From: Mycolicibacterium tusciae JS617
GTDB lineage: Bacteria > Actinomycetota > Actinomycetes > Mycobacteriales > Mycobacteriaceae
Direction of reading: 5' to 3'
DNA length: 64,000 nt
NCBI RefSeq assembly: GCF_000243415.2
Contig: NZ_KI912270.1
Coordinates: 248,001 to 312,000 of the forward strand
Positions 1 through 8,772 of the stretch are shown here, one piece after another (the stretch's first letter is position 1; each line of letters starts with the position of its first letter). Position numbers and translations under genes: made by a program. The notes below the pieces were generated by a model, which saw only the letters and a program-made list of their open reading frames with translations, had not been told where the DNA came from and made no database searches.

Positions 1-530
1 CTTTCGATCATCGCGCGCGTGGCGTCGACGGTCAGCGGCTCCAGGTCCAGTCGGGTGAGCAGGCCGTCCTTCCACAGGGCGGTGATGGCATCCGGCGGCT
101 TCGTGCCTGCCCGCAACGTCACCACGAGGCGGGCGCCGCGGCTGTGGGCAAGTTGATGAACGACGTGCGCGGACAGGCCGTCGAGAAGGTGCGCATCGTC
201 GACGCCGATGAGGATCCGACCCTGTCGCTGTTGAGCGACAAAGGAATTGATCACGTGCCGCACATTGGGCATGGGATCGGCAATCGGGTCGCTTATCAAT
301 GCCGTGAAGGCTCCGAGTGGAAGCGCCCTCGCCGATTCGGTGCCGACGATCCAGTTCGTGCGTTCCCCCGCGTTCTCGGCGCGCGTGAGGACTTCGCGGG
401 CGAGCCGGGTCTTTCCGACCCCCGCGGCCCCCACGATCACGACGCCGGAATTCTTACTGCCCCCGCTGAGCGCGCGACGAATCGTTGCGAGCTCGCCGTC
501 GCGTCCCGCCAGCGGATCCCCGCTGATCAC
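1..530 (-). CDS. LuxR-type regulatory ATPase, N-terminal part (3' end outside window)
   Basis: The minus strand is open from a GTG at 530 to the window edge. Near the N-terminus it reads VIVGAAGVGKTRLA, a Walker A motif, and further on ILIGVDDAHLLDG, a Walker B-like motif. The predicted sequence LAGRDGEL at the start is typical of the AAA ATPase domain of large LuxR-family (LAL/MalT-like) regulators or related STAND ATPases. The C-terminal HTH would lie beyond base 1 and is not seen, so the LuxR assignment is inferred from the N-terminal type only. It diverges from the lactate-type permease at 661 and could regulate it. A further in-frame GTG exists at 599, but the 530 start gives the usual N-terminus. 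Confidence 0.75.
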   Translation of the reverse strand, partial: MISGDPLAGRDGELATIRRALSGGSKNSGVVIVGAAGVGKTRLAREVLTRAENAGERTNWIVGTESARALPLGAFTALISDPIADPMPNVRHVINSFVAQQRQGRILIGVDDAHLLDGLSAHVVHQLAHSRGARLVVTLRAGTKPPDAITALWKDGLLTRLDLEPLTVDATRAMIE

Positions 531-581
531 GGCGCGACTATAGCCCGCTTGACGTGCTCTTGGCCGTGAATGACGGGGATT

Positions 582-615
582 CCCGTCGCGGCGTTTCACA
601 TCCGATCGCGACGGG
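582..615. promoter_or_regulatory. 9-bp inverted repeat between divergent regulator and permease
   Basis: CCCGTCGCG (582-590) and CGCGACGGG (607-615) are perfect inverted 9-mers separated by 16 bases, in the 130-bp divergent intergenic region. The position suits an operator shared by the ATPase gene and the permease, or a hairpin in the permease 5' leader. No known regulator consensus was recognised. Confidence 0.4.
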
Positions 616-660
616 GTAACCCACAGACGATGTGACGCGCGACACAACCCGAGGTGGGGC

Positions 661-2316
661 ATGTACCAACAAGTTCTTGATCCAGTCGGCGGCTCGCTCG
701 CCTGGAGTGCGGTGGTCGCGGCGCTACCGCTCCTGCTGCTGTTCGTGATGCTGGGCGCGTTGAAGATGACAGCCTGGGTGGCGTCGCTGATATCGCTGGC
801 GGTCAGCATCGTGATCGCCGTCGTGATCTACGGAATGCCCGTCGGGCAGACGCTGCTGGCCGGCACCGAGGGCGCCGCGTTCGGTTTCTTCCCCATTCTC
901 TGGATCGTGATCAACGCGATCTGGGTGTACCAGATGACCGTGGAGACCGGCCATTTCGACGTGCTGCGGCGATCCTTCAGTCAGGTGAGTGACGACCAGC
1001 GAATCCAGGCCATCATCATCGCCTTCTCGTTCGGCGCGTTGATCGAGGCGTTGGCCGGGTTCGGCACCCCCGTCGCGGTGACATCGGTGATGCTGATGGC
1101 GCTCGGCTTCAAGCCGCTGAAGGCGGCCGTGCTCGCGTTGGTCGCCAACACCGCCCCCGTCGCGTTCGGCGCCATGGCGACGCCGATCATCACGCTGGGC
1201 AAGGTCACCGAACTGCCCGTCGACACGCTCGGCGCGATGGTGGGTCGACAGACCCCGATCCTGGCGCTGCTCGTGCCGCTGGCCCTGGTCGCGATCGTCG
1301 ACGGCTGGCGCGGCATGCGGGAGACCTGGCCGGCCGCGGTGGTCTGCGGAGTGGTCTTCGCGTTGGCCCAGTTCGCCACCTCGAACTATCTGTCCGTGCC
1401 GCTGGCCGATGTCGTCGCATCGCTGCTGTCCGCCGCGGCGGTGGTGGCGCTGGTGCGAGTCTGGCGGCCACGGCACGCCTATACCGAGCAGCCCGCACCC
1501 GTCGCGGGCGGCGCTGCCGACGAACCGCCCGCCGATTTCGCGCAGCGAGTCGGCAACGCCGACGGCCATCACGATTCGCGTGCCGATGTCATTCGGGCGT
1601 ATGCGCCGTACGCGATCATCATCGCGGTCTTCGTCGTGTGTCAGATCTCGGTGGTGAAAAACCTGCTCGACAAGGCGACGTTCGCCTTCAACTGGCCGGG
1701 ACTCGACGTCGTCGACCCGGACGGAGAGTCGTTGTCTCTCACGAAATTCAGCCTGAATCTGCTCACCACTCCGGGCACCCAGATGCTCGTCGCCGGCATT
1801 CTCACAATGGTCGCGCTGAAGCTTTCCGCGTCACGGGCGCTCAAGGCCTACGGGGTGACACTGCATCAGCTCCGCTGGGCGATCGTCACGGTCATGACGG
1901 TGCTGGCCCTTGCCTTCGTGATGAACCTGTCCGGTCAGACGATCACGCTCGGCACCTGGATGGCCGCGGCGGGTGGAGCATTCGCGGTTCTGTCTCCCAT
2001 CCTCGGGTGGCTCGGGGTCGCCGTCACCGGCTCCGACACCTCCGCCAATTCCCTGTTCGGCGCCCTGCAGGTGACAGCGGCGAACCAGGCCGGGCTGTCC
2101 GATGTGCTGATGGCCGCGTCGAACAGCTCCGGCGGCGTGCTGGGCAAGATGATCTCGCCGCAGAACCTTGCCATTGCGGCAGCGGCCGTGGGCCTCGACG
2201 GCAAGGAGGGTGACATCTTCCGCCGGGTCGTGTTGTGGAGTCTGGGCTTCCTCCTGCTGATGTGCATCCTCTCGGGGTTGCAGGCCACCCCGGTGTTGTC
2301 GTGGATGGTCCCATGA
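661..2316 (+). CDS. lctP: L-lactate permease family (LctP/GlcA-type) transporter
   Basis: This 551-residue protein is built of about a dozen hydrophobic segments, with the LctP-family landmark region FSFGALIEALAGFGTPVAV near residue 120 and NTAPVAFGA near 165. The length matches the family (about 550 residues). Members are inner-membrane symporters for lactate or glycolate. The start has a good ribosome-binding site (GAGGTGGGGC just before ATG). A GlcD-type FAD oxidase follows 22 bp downstream on the same strand, so the pair probably imports and oxidises a 2-hydroxyacid. Whether the substrate is L-lactate, D-lactate or glycolate cannot be told from sequence. Confidence 0.85.
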   Translation: MYQQVLDPVGGSLAWSAVVAALPLLLLFVMLGALKMTAWVASLISLAVSIVIAVVIYGMPVGQTLLAGTEGAAFGFFPILWIVINAIWVYQMTVETGHFDVLRRSFSQVSDDQRIQAIIIAFSFGALIEALAGFGTPVAVTSVMLMALGFKPLKAAVLALVANTAPVAFGAMATPIITLGKVTELPVDTLGAMVGRQTPILALLVPLALVAIVDGWRGMRETWPAAVVCGVVFALAQFATSNYLSVPLADVVASLLSAAAVVALVRVWRPRHAYTEQPAPVAGGAADEPPADFAQRVGNADGHHDSRADVIRAYAPYAIIIAVFVVCQISVVKNLLDKATFAFNWPGLDVVDPDGESLSLTKFSLNLLTTPGTQMLVAGILTMVALKLSASRALKAYGVTLHQLRWAIVTVMTVLALAFVMNLSGQTITLGTWMAAAGGAFAVLSPILGWLGVAVTGSDTSANSLFGALQVTAANQAGLSDVLMAASNSSGGVLGKMISPQNLAIAAAAVGLDGKEGDIFRRVVLWSLGFLLLMCILSGLQATPVLSWMVP

Positions 2317-2338
2317 CGCGCGCTCGTAGGATCGACCC

Positions 2339-3706
2339 GTGAGTGCGGATGAGCTGGCCGGCCTGATCGACGAGTTGCCCGACGGAGCGGTCGTCACCGA
2401 TCCCGACATCCTGGCGTCCTATCGGCAAGACCGCGCGTTCGATCCGAATGCGGGCACGCCGCTGGCGGTGGTGCGGCCGCGCTGCACTGCCGACGTGCAG
2501 GCGACGCTGCGGTGGGCCACCGCCAACAAGATCGCGGTCGTGCCTCGCGGCATGGGCACCGGGCTTTCGGGCGGCGCAACCGCGCTCAACGGCGCGATCA
2601 TCCTGACCACCGAGAAGATGCGCGACATCACCGTCGACCCCGTCACCCGCACGGCCGCCGCGCAGCCCGGGTTGCTGAACGCCGAGGTCAAGGCGGCCGT
2701 CGCCGAGCACGGGCTGTGGTATCCGCCCGACCCGTCGTCATTCGAAATCTGCAGCATCGGCGGCAACATCGCGACCAACGCAGGCGGACTGTGCTGCGTG
2801 AAGTACGGCGTCACCACGGACTATGTGCTCGGCCTCGAGGTGGTCCTGGCCGACGGCACCGCGGTGCGACTCGGCGGCCCGCGGCTCAAAGATGTCGCTG
2901 GGCTCTCGCTGACCAAGCTGTTCGTCGGTAGTGAGGGCACGCTCGGCGTGATCACCGAGGTGACCCTGCGCCTGCTGCCCCCTCAGCAGGTGGCCAGCAC
3001 CGTCGTCGCCACCTTCGACTCGGTCGAGGCGGCTGCACAATCCGTCGTCACCATCACCGGCAAGATGCGGCCGTCGATGCTGGAGTTCATGGATTCGACG
3101 TCGATCAACGCCGTCGAGGACAAGCTGCGGATGGGGCTGGACCGAGACGCCGCGGCGATGATGGTGGCGGCGACCGACGACCGTGGCGCGTCAGGCATCG
3201 AGGATGCCGAGTTCATGGCCGAGGTGTTCACGAAACACGGTGCGAAAGAGGTGTTTACGACGGCCGACCCGGACGAGGGCGAAGCCTTCGTCGCGGCGCG
3301 CCGGTTCTGCATTCCCGCCGTGGAGTGCAAGGGCTCGCTCCTGCTCGAGGACGTGGGCGTGCCGTTGCCCGCGCTGGCCGATCTGGTCGCCGGGGTCGGC
3401 AAGATCGCCGCGAATCACGATCTGCTGATCTCGGTGATCGCGCATGCCGGCGACGGCAACACCCACCCGCTCATCGTCTACGACCCCGCCGATCCCGCCA
3501 TGAGCGAGCGGGCCCATCAGGCGTTCGGCGAGATCATGGACCTGGCCGTCGGCCTCGGCGGAACGATCACCGGGGAGCACGGCGTCGGACGGTTGAAGCG
3601 CCCCTGGCTCGAGGGCCAGATCGGCCCGGAGGCTATGGAACTCAATCGGCGCATCAAGGCCGCCCTTGACCCGGACAACATCCTGAACCCCGGCGCCGCC
3701 ATCTGA
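2339..3706 (+). CDS. FAD-linked 2-hydroxyacid oxidase, GlcD family (Rv1257c-like)
   Basis: This is a 455-residue flavoprotein of the vanillyl-alcohol oxidase/GlcD superfamily. The FAD-binding PCMH part includes GGNIATNAGG near residue 140 and GSEGTLGVITE near 200. The C-terminal FAD-oxidase domain carries AHAGDGNTHP and TGEHGVGRLKRPW. Substrates in the family are glycolate, D-lactate or D-2-hydroxyglutarate. GTG is the start; it lies 22 bp after the permease, suggesting one transcript. In M. tuberculosis the counterpart Rv1257c also sits beside cyp130, so this gene marks the edge of the conserved block while the permease looks like an added partner. Confidence 0.85.
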   Translation: MSADELAGLIDELPDGAVVTDPDILASYRQDRAFDPNAGTPLAVVRPRCTADVQATLRWATANKIAVVPRGMGTGLSGGATALNGAIILTTEKMRDITVDPVTRTAAAQPGLLNAEVKAAVAEHGLWYPPDPSSFEICSIGGNIATNAGGLCCVKYGVTTDYVLGLEVVLADGTAVRLGGPRLKDVAGLSLTKLFVGSEGTLGVITEVTLRLLPPQQVASTVVATFDSVEAAAQSVVTITGKMRPSMLEFMDSTSINAVEDKLRMGLDRDAAAMMVAATDDRGASGIEDAEFMAEVFTKHGAKEVFTTADPDEGEAFVAARRFCIPAVECKGSLLLEDVGVPLPALADLVAGVGKIAANHDLLISVIAHAGDGNTHPLIVYDPADPAMSERAHQAFGEIMDLAVGLGGTITGEHGVGRLKRPWLEGQIGPEAMELNRRIKAALDPDNILNPGAAI

Positions 3707-3752
3707 TCGCCGTGCGCTATCTGCGACAGATCGGGAAATCTGCCGCTGTCTA

Positions 3753-3782
3753 TTGACACGCTATGGGTCACTGTCGTACCAA
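3753..3782 (+). promoter_or_regulatory. Candidate promoter of cyp130, leaderless
   Basis: A perfect -35 TTGACA (3753-3758) is followed after 18 bases by TACCAA (3777-3782). A transcript would start at or near the cyp130 ATG at 3789, implying a leaderless mRNA. Short inverted repeats overlap it: TGTC at 3772-3775 pairs with GACA at 3786-3789, spacer 10. These could be the site of the adjacent TetR protein. The -10 match is only partial. Confidence 0.4.
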
Positions 3783-3788
3783 TGAGAC

Positions 3789-5030
3789 ATGACGGCTACT
3801 CTGTCTCAGAGCTCACCGGTCCGTTTCCAGCTCGCCACCGCCGACACGTGGGCCAGTCCGTGGGAGATGTACCGCGCTCTGCGTGACCACGACCCGGTGC
3901 ACCACGTCGTCCCGCCAGACAGACCCGACCACGACTACTACGTGATGTCGCGGCATGCCGACATCTTCGCGGCCGCGCGTGACCACGAGACCTACTCGTC
4001 GGCTCAGGGCCTCACGGTCAACTACGGCGAACTCGAGCTCATCGGCCTCGCCGACAACCCGCCGATGGTCATGCAGGACCCGCCGGTGCACACCGAGTTC
4101 CGCAGATTGGTGTCGCGAGGCTTCACACCGCGCCAGGTCGAGGCGGTCGAGCCCAAGGTGCGCGACTACGTCGTTGAGCGCATCGAGGGGTTGCGCTCCA
4201 ACGGCGGCGGCGACATCGTCGCCGAGCTCTTCAAGCCGCTGCCGTCGATGGTGGTCGCGCATTACCTCGGTGTCCCCGAAGGCGACCGCGACAAGTTCGA
4301 CGGCTGGACCGACGCGATCGTCGCGGCCAACACCGCCGAGGGCGGCGTGGCGGGGGCGCTGGGCAGTTTCGGCGACGCGCTCGGCGAGATGATGGCCTAC
4401 TTCACCGCGTTGATCGAAAAGCGTCGCGTCGAACCCGAGGATGACACGGTGTCCCATCTCGTGGCGGCAGGCGTCGGCGCCGATGGGGACGTCGCGGGCG
4501 TGTTGTCGATTCTCGCGTTCACCTTCACGATGGTCACCGGCGGCAATGACACCACGACCGGCATGCTCGGCGGCTCTGTGCAACTGCTGCATCAACGGCC
4601 CGACCAGCGAAAGCTGCTGTCCGACAACCCCGATCTGATCCCCGACGCGATCGACGAGTTCCTGCGTCTCACCTCACCGGTACAGATGCTGGGCCGAACG
4701 GTGGCCCGCGACGTGACAGTCGGCGACACCACCATCCCGCAGGGCCGACGCGTGATGTTCCTCTACGGATCGGCCAACCGCGACGAACGCCAGTACGGCG
4801 ACGACGCAGGTGAGCTCGACGTGACGCGCAAGCCGCGCAACATCCTGACCTTCAGCCACGGCGCGCACCACTGTCTCGGTGCCGCAGCCGCCCGGATGCA
4901 GTCGCGGGTGGCGCTGCGCGAGCTGATGACACGTATCCCCGACTTCGAGGTCGACGAGGCCGCAATCGTCTGGGCCGGAGGCAGTTACGTGCGTCGACCG
5001 CTGTCGGTTCCGTTCACGGTGGTCACCTGA
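3789..5030 (+). CDS. cyp130: Cytochrome P450, CYP130-like
   Basis: A soluble bacterial P450 of 413 residues. The haem loop FSHGAHHCLG has its axial Cys at 362. The I-helix oxygen-activation motif GGNDTT is near residue 251, and the K-helix ExxR appears as EFLR near 288. It uses NAD(P)H electrons through a ferredoxin; none is encoded nearby. The assignment to CYP130 rests on length and on conserved context (GlcD-type oxidase before, TetR after, as in Rv1257c-Rv1256c-Rv1255c). Its stop overlaps the next start by one base (TGATG), so translation of the TetR gene is probably coupled. The natural substrate is unknown. Confidence 0.85.
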   Translation: MTATLSQSSPVRFQLATADTWASPWEMYRALRDHDPVHHVVPPDRPDHDYYVMSRHADIFAAARDHETYSSAQGLTVNYGELELIGLADNPPMVMQDPPVHTEFRRLVSRGFTPRQVEAVEPKVRDYVVERIEGLRSNGGGDIVAELFKPLPSMVVAHYLGVPEGDRDKFDGWTDAIVAANTAEGGVAGALGSFGDALGEMMAYFTALIEKRRVEPEDDTVSHLVAAGVGADGDVAGVLSILAFTFTMVTGGNDTTTGMLGGSVQLLHQRPDQRKLLSDNPDLIPDAIDEFLRLTSPVQMLGRTVARDVTVGDTTIPQGRRVMFLYGSANRDERQYGDDAGELDVTRKPRNILTFSHGAHHCLGAAAARMQSRVALRELMTRIPDFEVDEAAIVWAGGSYVRRPLSVPFTVVT

Positions 5031-5614
5031 TGGCCGGCGACTGGCTGGCCGCGCGGCGCACCGAGGTGGCCGCCGACCGCATTCTCGACGCGGCAGGCGA
5101 GCTGTTCGCCCAGAAGGAAGCCGCGACCGTCGGTATGCACGAAATCGCCTCGGCCGCAGGGTGCTCGCGCGCGACGCTGTACCGGTATTTCGAAAACCGT
5201 GAAGCGCTCTACACCTCGTATGTGCATCGCGAGTCGTATCGGCTCTACCGCGAGATGACCGATCAGATCAACGCGCTGCTCGATCCGCGCGATCGCTTGA
5301 TCGAGGGGATCGTCACATCGCTGCGCAATGTCCGTGAAAGCCCTGCGCTGTCATCGTGGTTCGCCCTGACACAACGACCGATTGGCGGCGACATGGCCGA
5401 ACAGTCCGAGGTCATCAGGGCGTTGACTGAGGCGTTCGTCATCTCGCTGGCGCCCGATGACCCGGAGGTTGTCGCGCACCGGGCCCGCTGGTTGGTGCGG
5501 GTGATCACGTCGCTGCTGGTCTTCCCCGGCCACGACGAGGCCGACGAGCGCGCGATGCTCGAGGAGTTCGTCGTACCGATCGTGGTGCCTGCGACCCAGC
5601 AGACGTCCGGGTAG
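5030..5614 (+). CDS. TetR-family regulator (Rv1255c-like)
   Basis: This 194-residue protein has an N-terminal TetR helix-turn-helix (about residues 15-60, with VGMHEIASAAGCSRATLYRYF) and a divergent helical ligand domain. It is translationally coupled to cyp130 and most likely controls that gene, possibly with the P450 substrate as ligand; this is inferred from context. Its stop codon ends at 5614 and the convergent sulfatase gene ends at 5615, leaving no intergenic DNA and no separate terminator. Confidence 0.85.
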   Translation: MAGDWLAARRTEVAADRILDAAGELFAQKEAATVGMHEIASAAGCSRATLYRYFENREALYTSYVHRESYRLYREMTDQINALLDPRDRLIEGIVTSLRNVRESPALSSWFALTQRPIGGDMAEQSEVIRALTEAFVISLAPDDPEVVAHRARWLVRVITSLLVFPGHDEADERAMLEEFVVPIVVPATQQTSG

Positions 5615-7993
5615 TTACTGCCGGGCCATCGAGATGTTCAGTTTGGCCTCGGCGGAGACCAGGTGATCGTGGCTGTCTTCGCCCACATCGATCTTCACCC
5701 AGTCGATGACACCGTTGAACTTGTTGCCGTGCGCCGCGTAGTCCTGCGATGCCGGTGAACCGGTGTCGGACCCCACATCACAGGCTTCGTCGGCCGAGAA
5801 CGCCAACGGCTCGGTGCGTTCCACCCGGCCCGTGCCGACAGCCTTGCCGTCGTAGTAGAGCGTGACCGTTCCGCCCTTGCCCAGCCCGCCGCCGTCGTAG
5901 GTGAACTCCATCTGCAGCTGATGCTCCCCGCTGGGAATCGGATCGTCGGCGGTGACGTAGAAGTAGTCGATGCCGAAGAAGTTGTAGCAGTACTTCAAGG
6001 CGCCCTCGTGCGCATAGAGGGACCAACCGCCGACCCCGCCACCCTGGGTCACGATCACACCTGCGGCACCGGCATCGGGCACCGTCACCTTCGCGGTGAC
6101 CACATGCGATCGGTTCTTGATGTTGACGACACAGTTCTCCAACAACCGCATTCCGGAGAACAATGTCTGGCTGTTGCCGCTGATCAGTTTGGGCCGCCCG
6201 GCGATGTCGGCATCGAAGCGTTCCACTGACCGGTCGTCGATCGGGACCACGTTGTACTTGGTGGCCTCGATCAGCCACAACCGTTGCAGCTCAGCCAATT
6301 TCTGCGGGTTCTCGGCGGCGAGGTCATGCGCCTGGGTCCAGTCGTCGGGGCCGTAGAGTTCCCATACGTCGTCGTCCAGCGCCGGCTGTCCCGTCATCAG
6401 CCAGGGTGTGCGGTGTTTGGTGACCGCAGTCCAGCCCTTGTGGTAGATGCCGCGGTTCCCGAACATCTCGAAGTACTGCACCACATGGGTTTCCGGCGCA
6501 TCGCCGGCACGAAGCGTGGACATCATGCTGACACCCTCCAGCGGCGCCTGCTGGATGCTGTTGACAATGGTCGGCGCGGGGATCTTGGCCGCCTCCAGAA
6601 TCGTCGGAGCGACATCGATGACGTGATGGAACTGATCGCGTGTTTCCCCGGTGTCCGCAATCCCTTTCGGCCAGTGCACGATGGTGCCATTGCGGGTGCC
6701 GCCCCAGTGCGATGCAACCTGCTTGGTCCATTGATAGGGCCCGCACAGTGCGTGCGCCCAGCCGACGGCATAGTGGTTGTAAGCGGCAGGCGTGCCGAAG
6801 TCATCGATCTTGGACATGAGGAACTCGGTGGTCTCGAGCCCTGCCATACCGTTTAGCGTGACCATCTCGTTGAAGCACCCGTTGGGTGTGCCCTCCGCCG
6901 ATGCACCGTTGTCACCGAGGATGTAGTAGATCAGCGTGTTCTCCAGCGCGCCAAGATCGTCGATCGCATCCACCAGCCTGCCGATCTCGTGGTCGGTCTG
7001 CTCAAGGAACCCGGCGTAGATCTCCATCTGACGCGCCAGCACCGGTTTGAGGTCGGCGGGCATGTCGTCCCACGCCGGAATCTCGTCGTGGCGCGCGGTC
7101 AATTCGGCGTTTTCGGGGACGACGCCAAGCGCCTTCTGTTGCGGGAGCATCTTCTCCCGCAACACATCCCAGCCCTCGTCGAACTTGCCCTTGTACTTGT
7201 CCGACCATTCCACCGGTACATGGTGTGGCGCATGGGTGGCGCCGGGGGCGAAGTACATGAAGAACGGTTTGTCGGGCGCCAGCGCCTGCTGCTGACGGAC
7301 CCAGGTGATCGCGCGGTCGGCCAGATCCTCGGTGAGGGTGTAACCCTCCTCGGGCGTCTTCTCCGGCTCGACGGGCGTCGTGCCCTCGAACAGGCCCGGG
7401 TAGTACTGGTTGGCCTCGCCGCCGATGAAGCCGTAGAAATGCTCGAAGCCGGACCCGGTGGGCCACTGCCCGAACGGTCCGACCGGCGACACCTCCCACA
7501 CCGGGACTTCATGGCACTTCCCGAACTGGCTCGTCGAATATCCGTTGAGCCGAAGGGTTTCGGCGATCGGTGCCTTGTCCTTGGGCCTGATACTGCTGTA
7601 ACCGGGCGCGGAGGTGGCGATCTCGGTGATACCGCCCATCCCCACCGAGTGGTGGTTGCGCCCCGTCAGCAACGCCTGGCGCGTCGGAGAGCACAGCGCA
7701 GTGGTGTGAAATCGGTTCAGCTTCAATCCGTTAGCGGCGAGCCGGTCGGCCACCGGAGTGTTGCACGGCCCACCGAACGCCGACGACGCGCCGAAACCCA
7801 CGTCGTCGATGAGGACGATCAGCACATTCGGCGCACCCTCGGGCGGACGCAACATCGTGATCGGCGGATAGGTGGTGTCGGGGTCTTTGGCGTCATACGT
7901 CGTCAGTCCCACATGCTGCGGATCGGGGATCGGTAGGATCTCGCGCCGCACCGCCGACGACTGGGGCTGACCATCGTTCGACGAACTGGGCAT
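5615..7993 (-). CDS. Arylsulfatase (formylglycine sulfatase)
   Basis: A large sulfatase of 792 residues, matching the size of mycobacterial AtsA/AtsD-type enzymes. The metal-binding DD pair is at 63-64. The activation motif CSPTRQALLTGR has Cys101, the residue converted to formylglycine by FGE. The C-terminal third is a beta-rich extension usual in this subgroup. It hydrolyses sulfate esters; the physiological substrate is not evident. No signal peptide is seen, so it is probably cytosolic. It begins the accessory insert placed between TetR and the acyltransferase gene, which are closer neighbours in M. tuberculosis. Confidence 0.9.
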   Translation of the reverse strand: MPSSSNDGQPQSSAVRREILPIPDPQHVGLTTYDAKDPDTTYPPITMLRPPEGAPNVLIVLIDDVGFGASSAFGGPCNTPVADRLAANGLKLNRFHTTALCSPTRQALLTGRNHHSVGMGGITEIATSAPGYSSIRPKDKAPIAETLRLNGYSTSQFGKCHEVPVWEVSPVGPFGQWPTGSGFEHFYGFIGGEANQYYPGLFEGTTPVEPEKTPEEGYTLTEDLADRAITWVRQQQALAPDKPFFMYFAPGATHAPHHVPVEWSDKYKGKFDEGWDVLREKMLPQQKALGVVPENAELTARHDEIPAWDDMPADLKPVLARQMEIYAGFLEQTDHEIGRLVDAIDDLGALENTLIYYILGDNGASAEGTPNGCFNEMVTLNGMAGLETTEFLMSKIDDFGTPAAYNHYAVGWAHALCGPYQWTKQVASHWGGTRNGTIVHWPKGIADTGETRDQFHHVIDVAPTILEAAKIPAPTIVNSIQQAPLEGVSMMSTLRAGDAPETHVVQYFEMFGNRGIYHKGWTAVTKHRTPWLMTGQPALDDDVWELYGPDDWTQAHDLAAENPQKLAELQRLWLIEATKYNVVPIDDRSVERFDADIAGRPKLISGNSQTLFSGMRLLENCVVNIKNRSHVVTAKVTVPDAGAAGVIVTQGGGVGGWSLYAHEGALKYCYNFFGIDYFYVTADDPIPSGEHQLQMEFTYDGGGLGKGGTVTLYYDGKAVGTGRVERTEPLAFSADEACDVGSDTGSPASQDYAAHGNKFNGVIDWVKIDVGEDSHDHLVSAEAKLNISMARQ

Positions 7994-8101
7994 TACGGGT
8001 CCTCTCGGCCATCTCGCACCACGATTCTCGAGTCCGAGACGGCAAGACTATGCGGCTGCCGATCGGTTCGCCGGGCTTTTAAGTGGTCGTCCAAAGTGGT
8101 G

Positions 8102-8743
8102 TCAGTCCGTGTTCGTCGCGCGATCGCTTTCGGCATACATGCGCAGCCTCACCTCGCGTGCCCCGAACATGTGATGCTCGGCAATTCGCCGGGCCGCCTC
8201 GCCGTCGCGCGCCTCGATCGCGGTCAGTAGTTCCTCGTGCTCGCGAAGCACGGCTTTCCACCGATCACCGTGCGTCAACGTCGTTGTCGGATATCGGACG
8301 AGGTGGACGTTCAGCCTGTGCAGTAGGTCGACGAGGGTCGGGTTGTGGCTAGCCGTCCAGACCGCTTCGTGGAAACGTCGGTTCGCTGCGGCCTTCGCCT
8401 CCGGGCTGTCTTCGACGTCGACCATGCCTTGCTGCGCGGACCGCAGCCGGGACCGATCGTATTCGGTGGCCCGCTCTGCAGCAGCCTTGGCCGCCGCCCC
8501 CTCCAACGTGATCCGTACCTCGTAGATGTCAAGGATTTCCTCGGGTGACGACGTGCGCACGCGCACGCCGCGGGGCACCCGCTCGACGAGCGTCTCGATT
8601 TCGAGGCGATGCAGCGCCTCTCGGACCGGCGTGCGACTCTTGCCGAATTCGGTGGCGAGGGCGTTTTCCGACAACACCTTTCCCGGTTCGAAACGACCCG
8701 TCAGGATCGCGTCTCGGAGTTCTTCATAGAGACTGGTCGCCAT
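8102..8743 (-). CDS. GntR-family regulator, FCD (FadR-type) domain
   Basis: A 213-residue regulator with a winged HTH at residues 1-70 (LSENALATEFGKSRTPVREA) and an all-helical FCD ligand domain after about 75. The ATG at 8743 has a clear ribosome-binding site (GAGAGGA). A 44-residue upstream extension to 8875 would read back into the flavoprotein gene and looks unlike a GntR N-terminus, so it is rejected. It lies 29 bp downstream of the TcuA-like gene on the same strand, so it is likely cotranscribed with it and controls the tcuA/tctCBA divergent region. FCD ligands are commonly carboxylic acids, which fits. Confidence 0.88.
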   Translation of the reverse strand: MATSLYEELRDAILTGRFEPGKVLSENALATEFGKSRTPVREALHRLEIETLVERVPRGVRVRTSSPEEILDIYEVRITLEGAAAKAAAERATEYDRSRLRSAQQGMVDVEDSPEAKAAANRRFHEAVWTASHNPTLVDLLHRLNVHLVRYPTTTLTHGDRWKAVLREHEELLTAIEARDGEAARRIAEHHMFGAREVRLRMYAESDRATNTD

Positions 8744-8772
8744 CACCGGTCCTCTCGCAGGTCCACCTGAAT

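Noticed and set aside
614..624. GGGTAACCCAC upstream of the permease, identical to the core of the DUF559 cassette repeat
   Set aside because: Only 11 bases match, there is no second copy nearby, and a match of this length is easily chance in a 64-kb GC-rich window.
724..1572. Long antisense frames, e.g. opposite the permease, P450, kgd (31398-32975) and other genes
   Set aside because: They are Arg/His/Gln-rich products of high third-position GC, with no domains, opposite well-supported genes.
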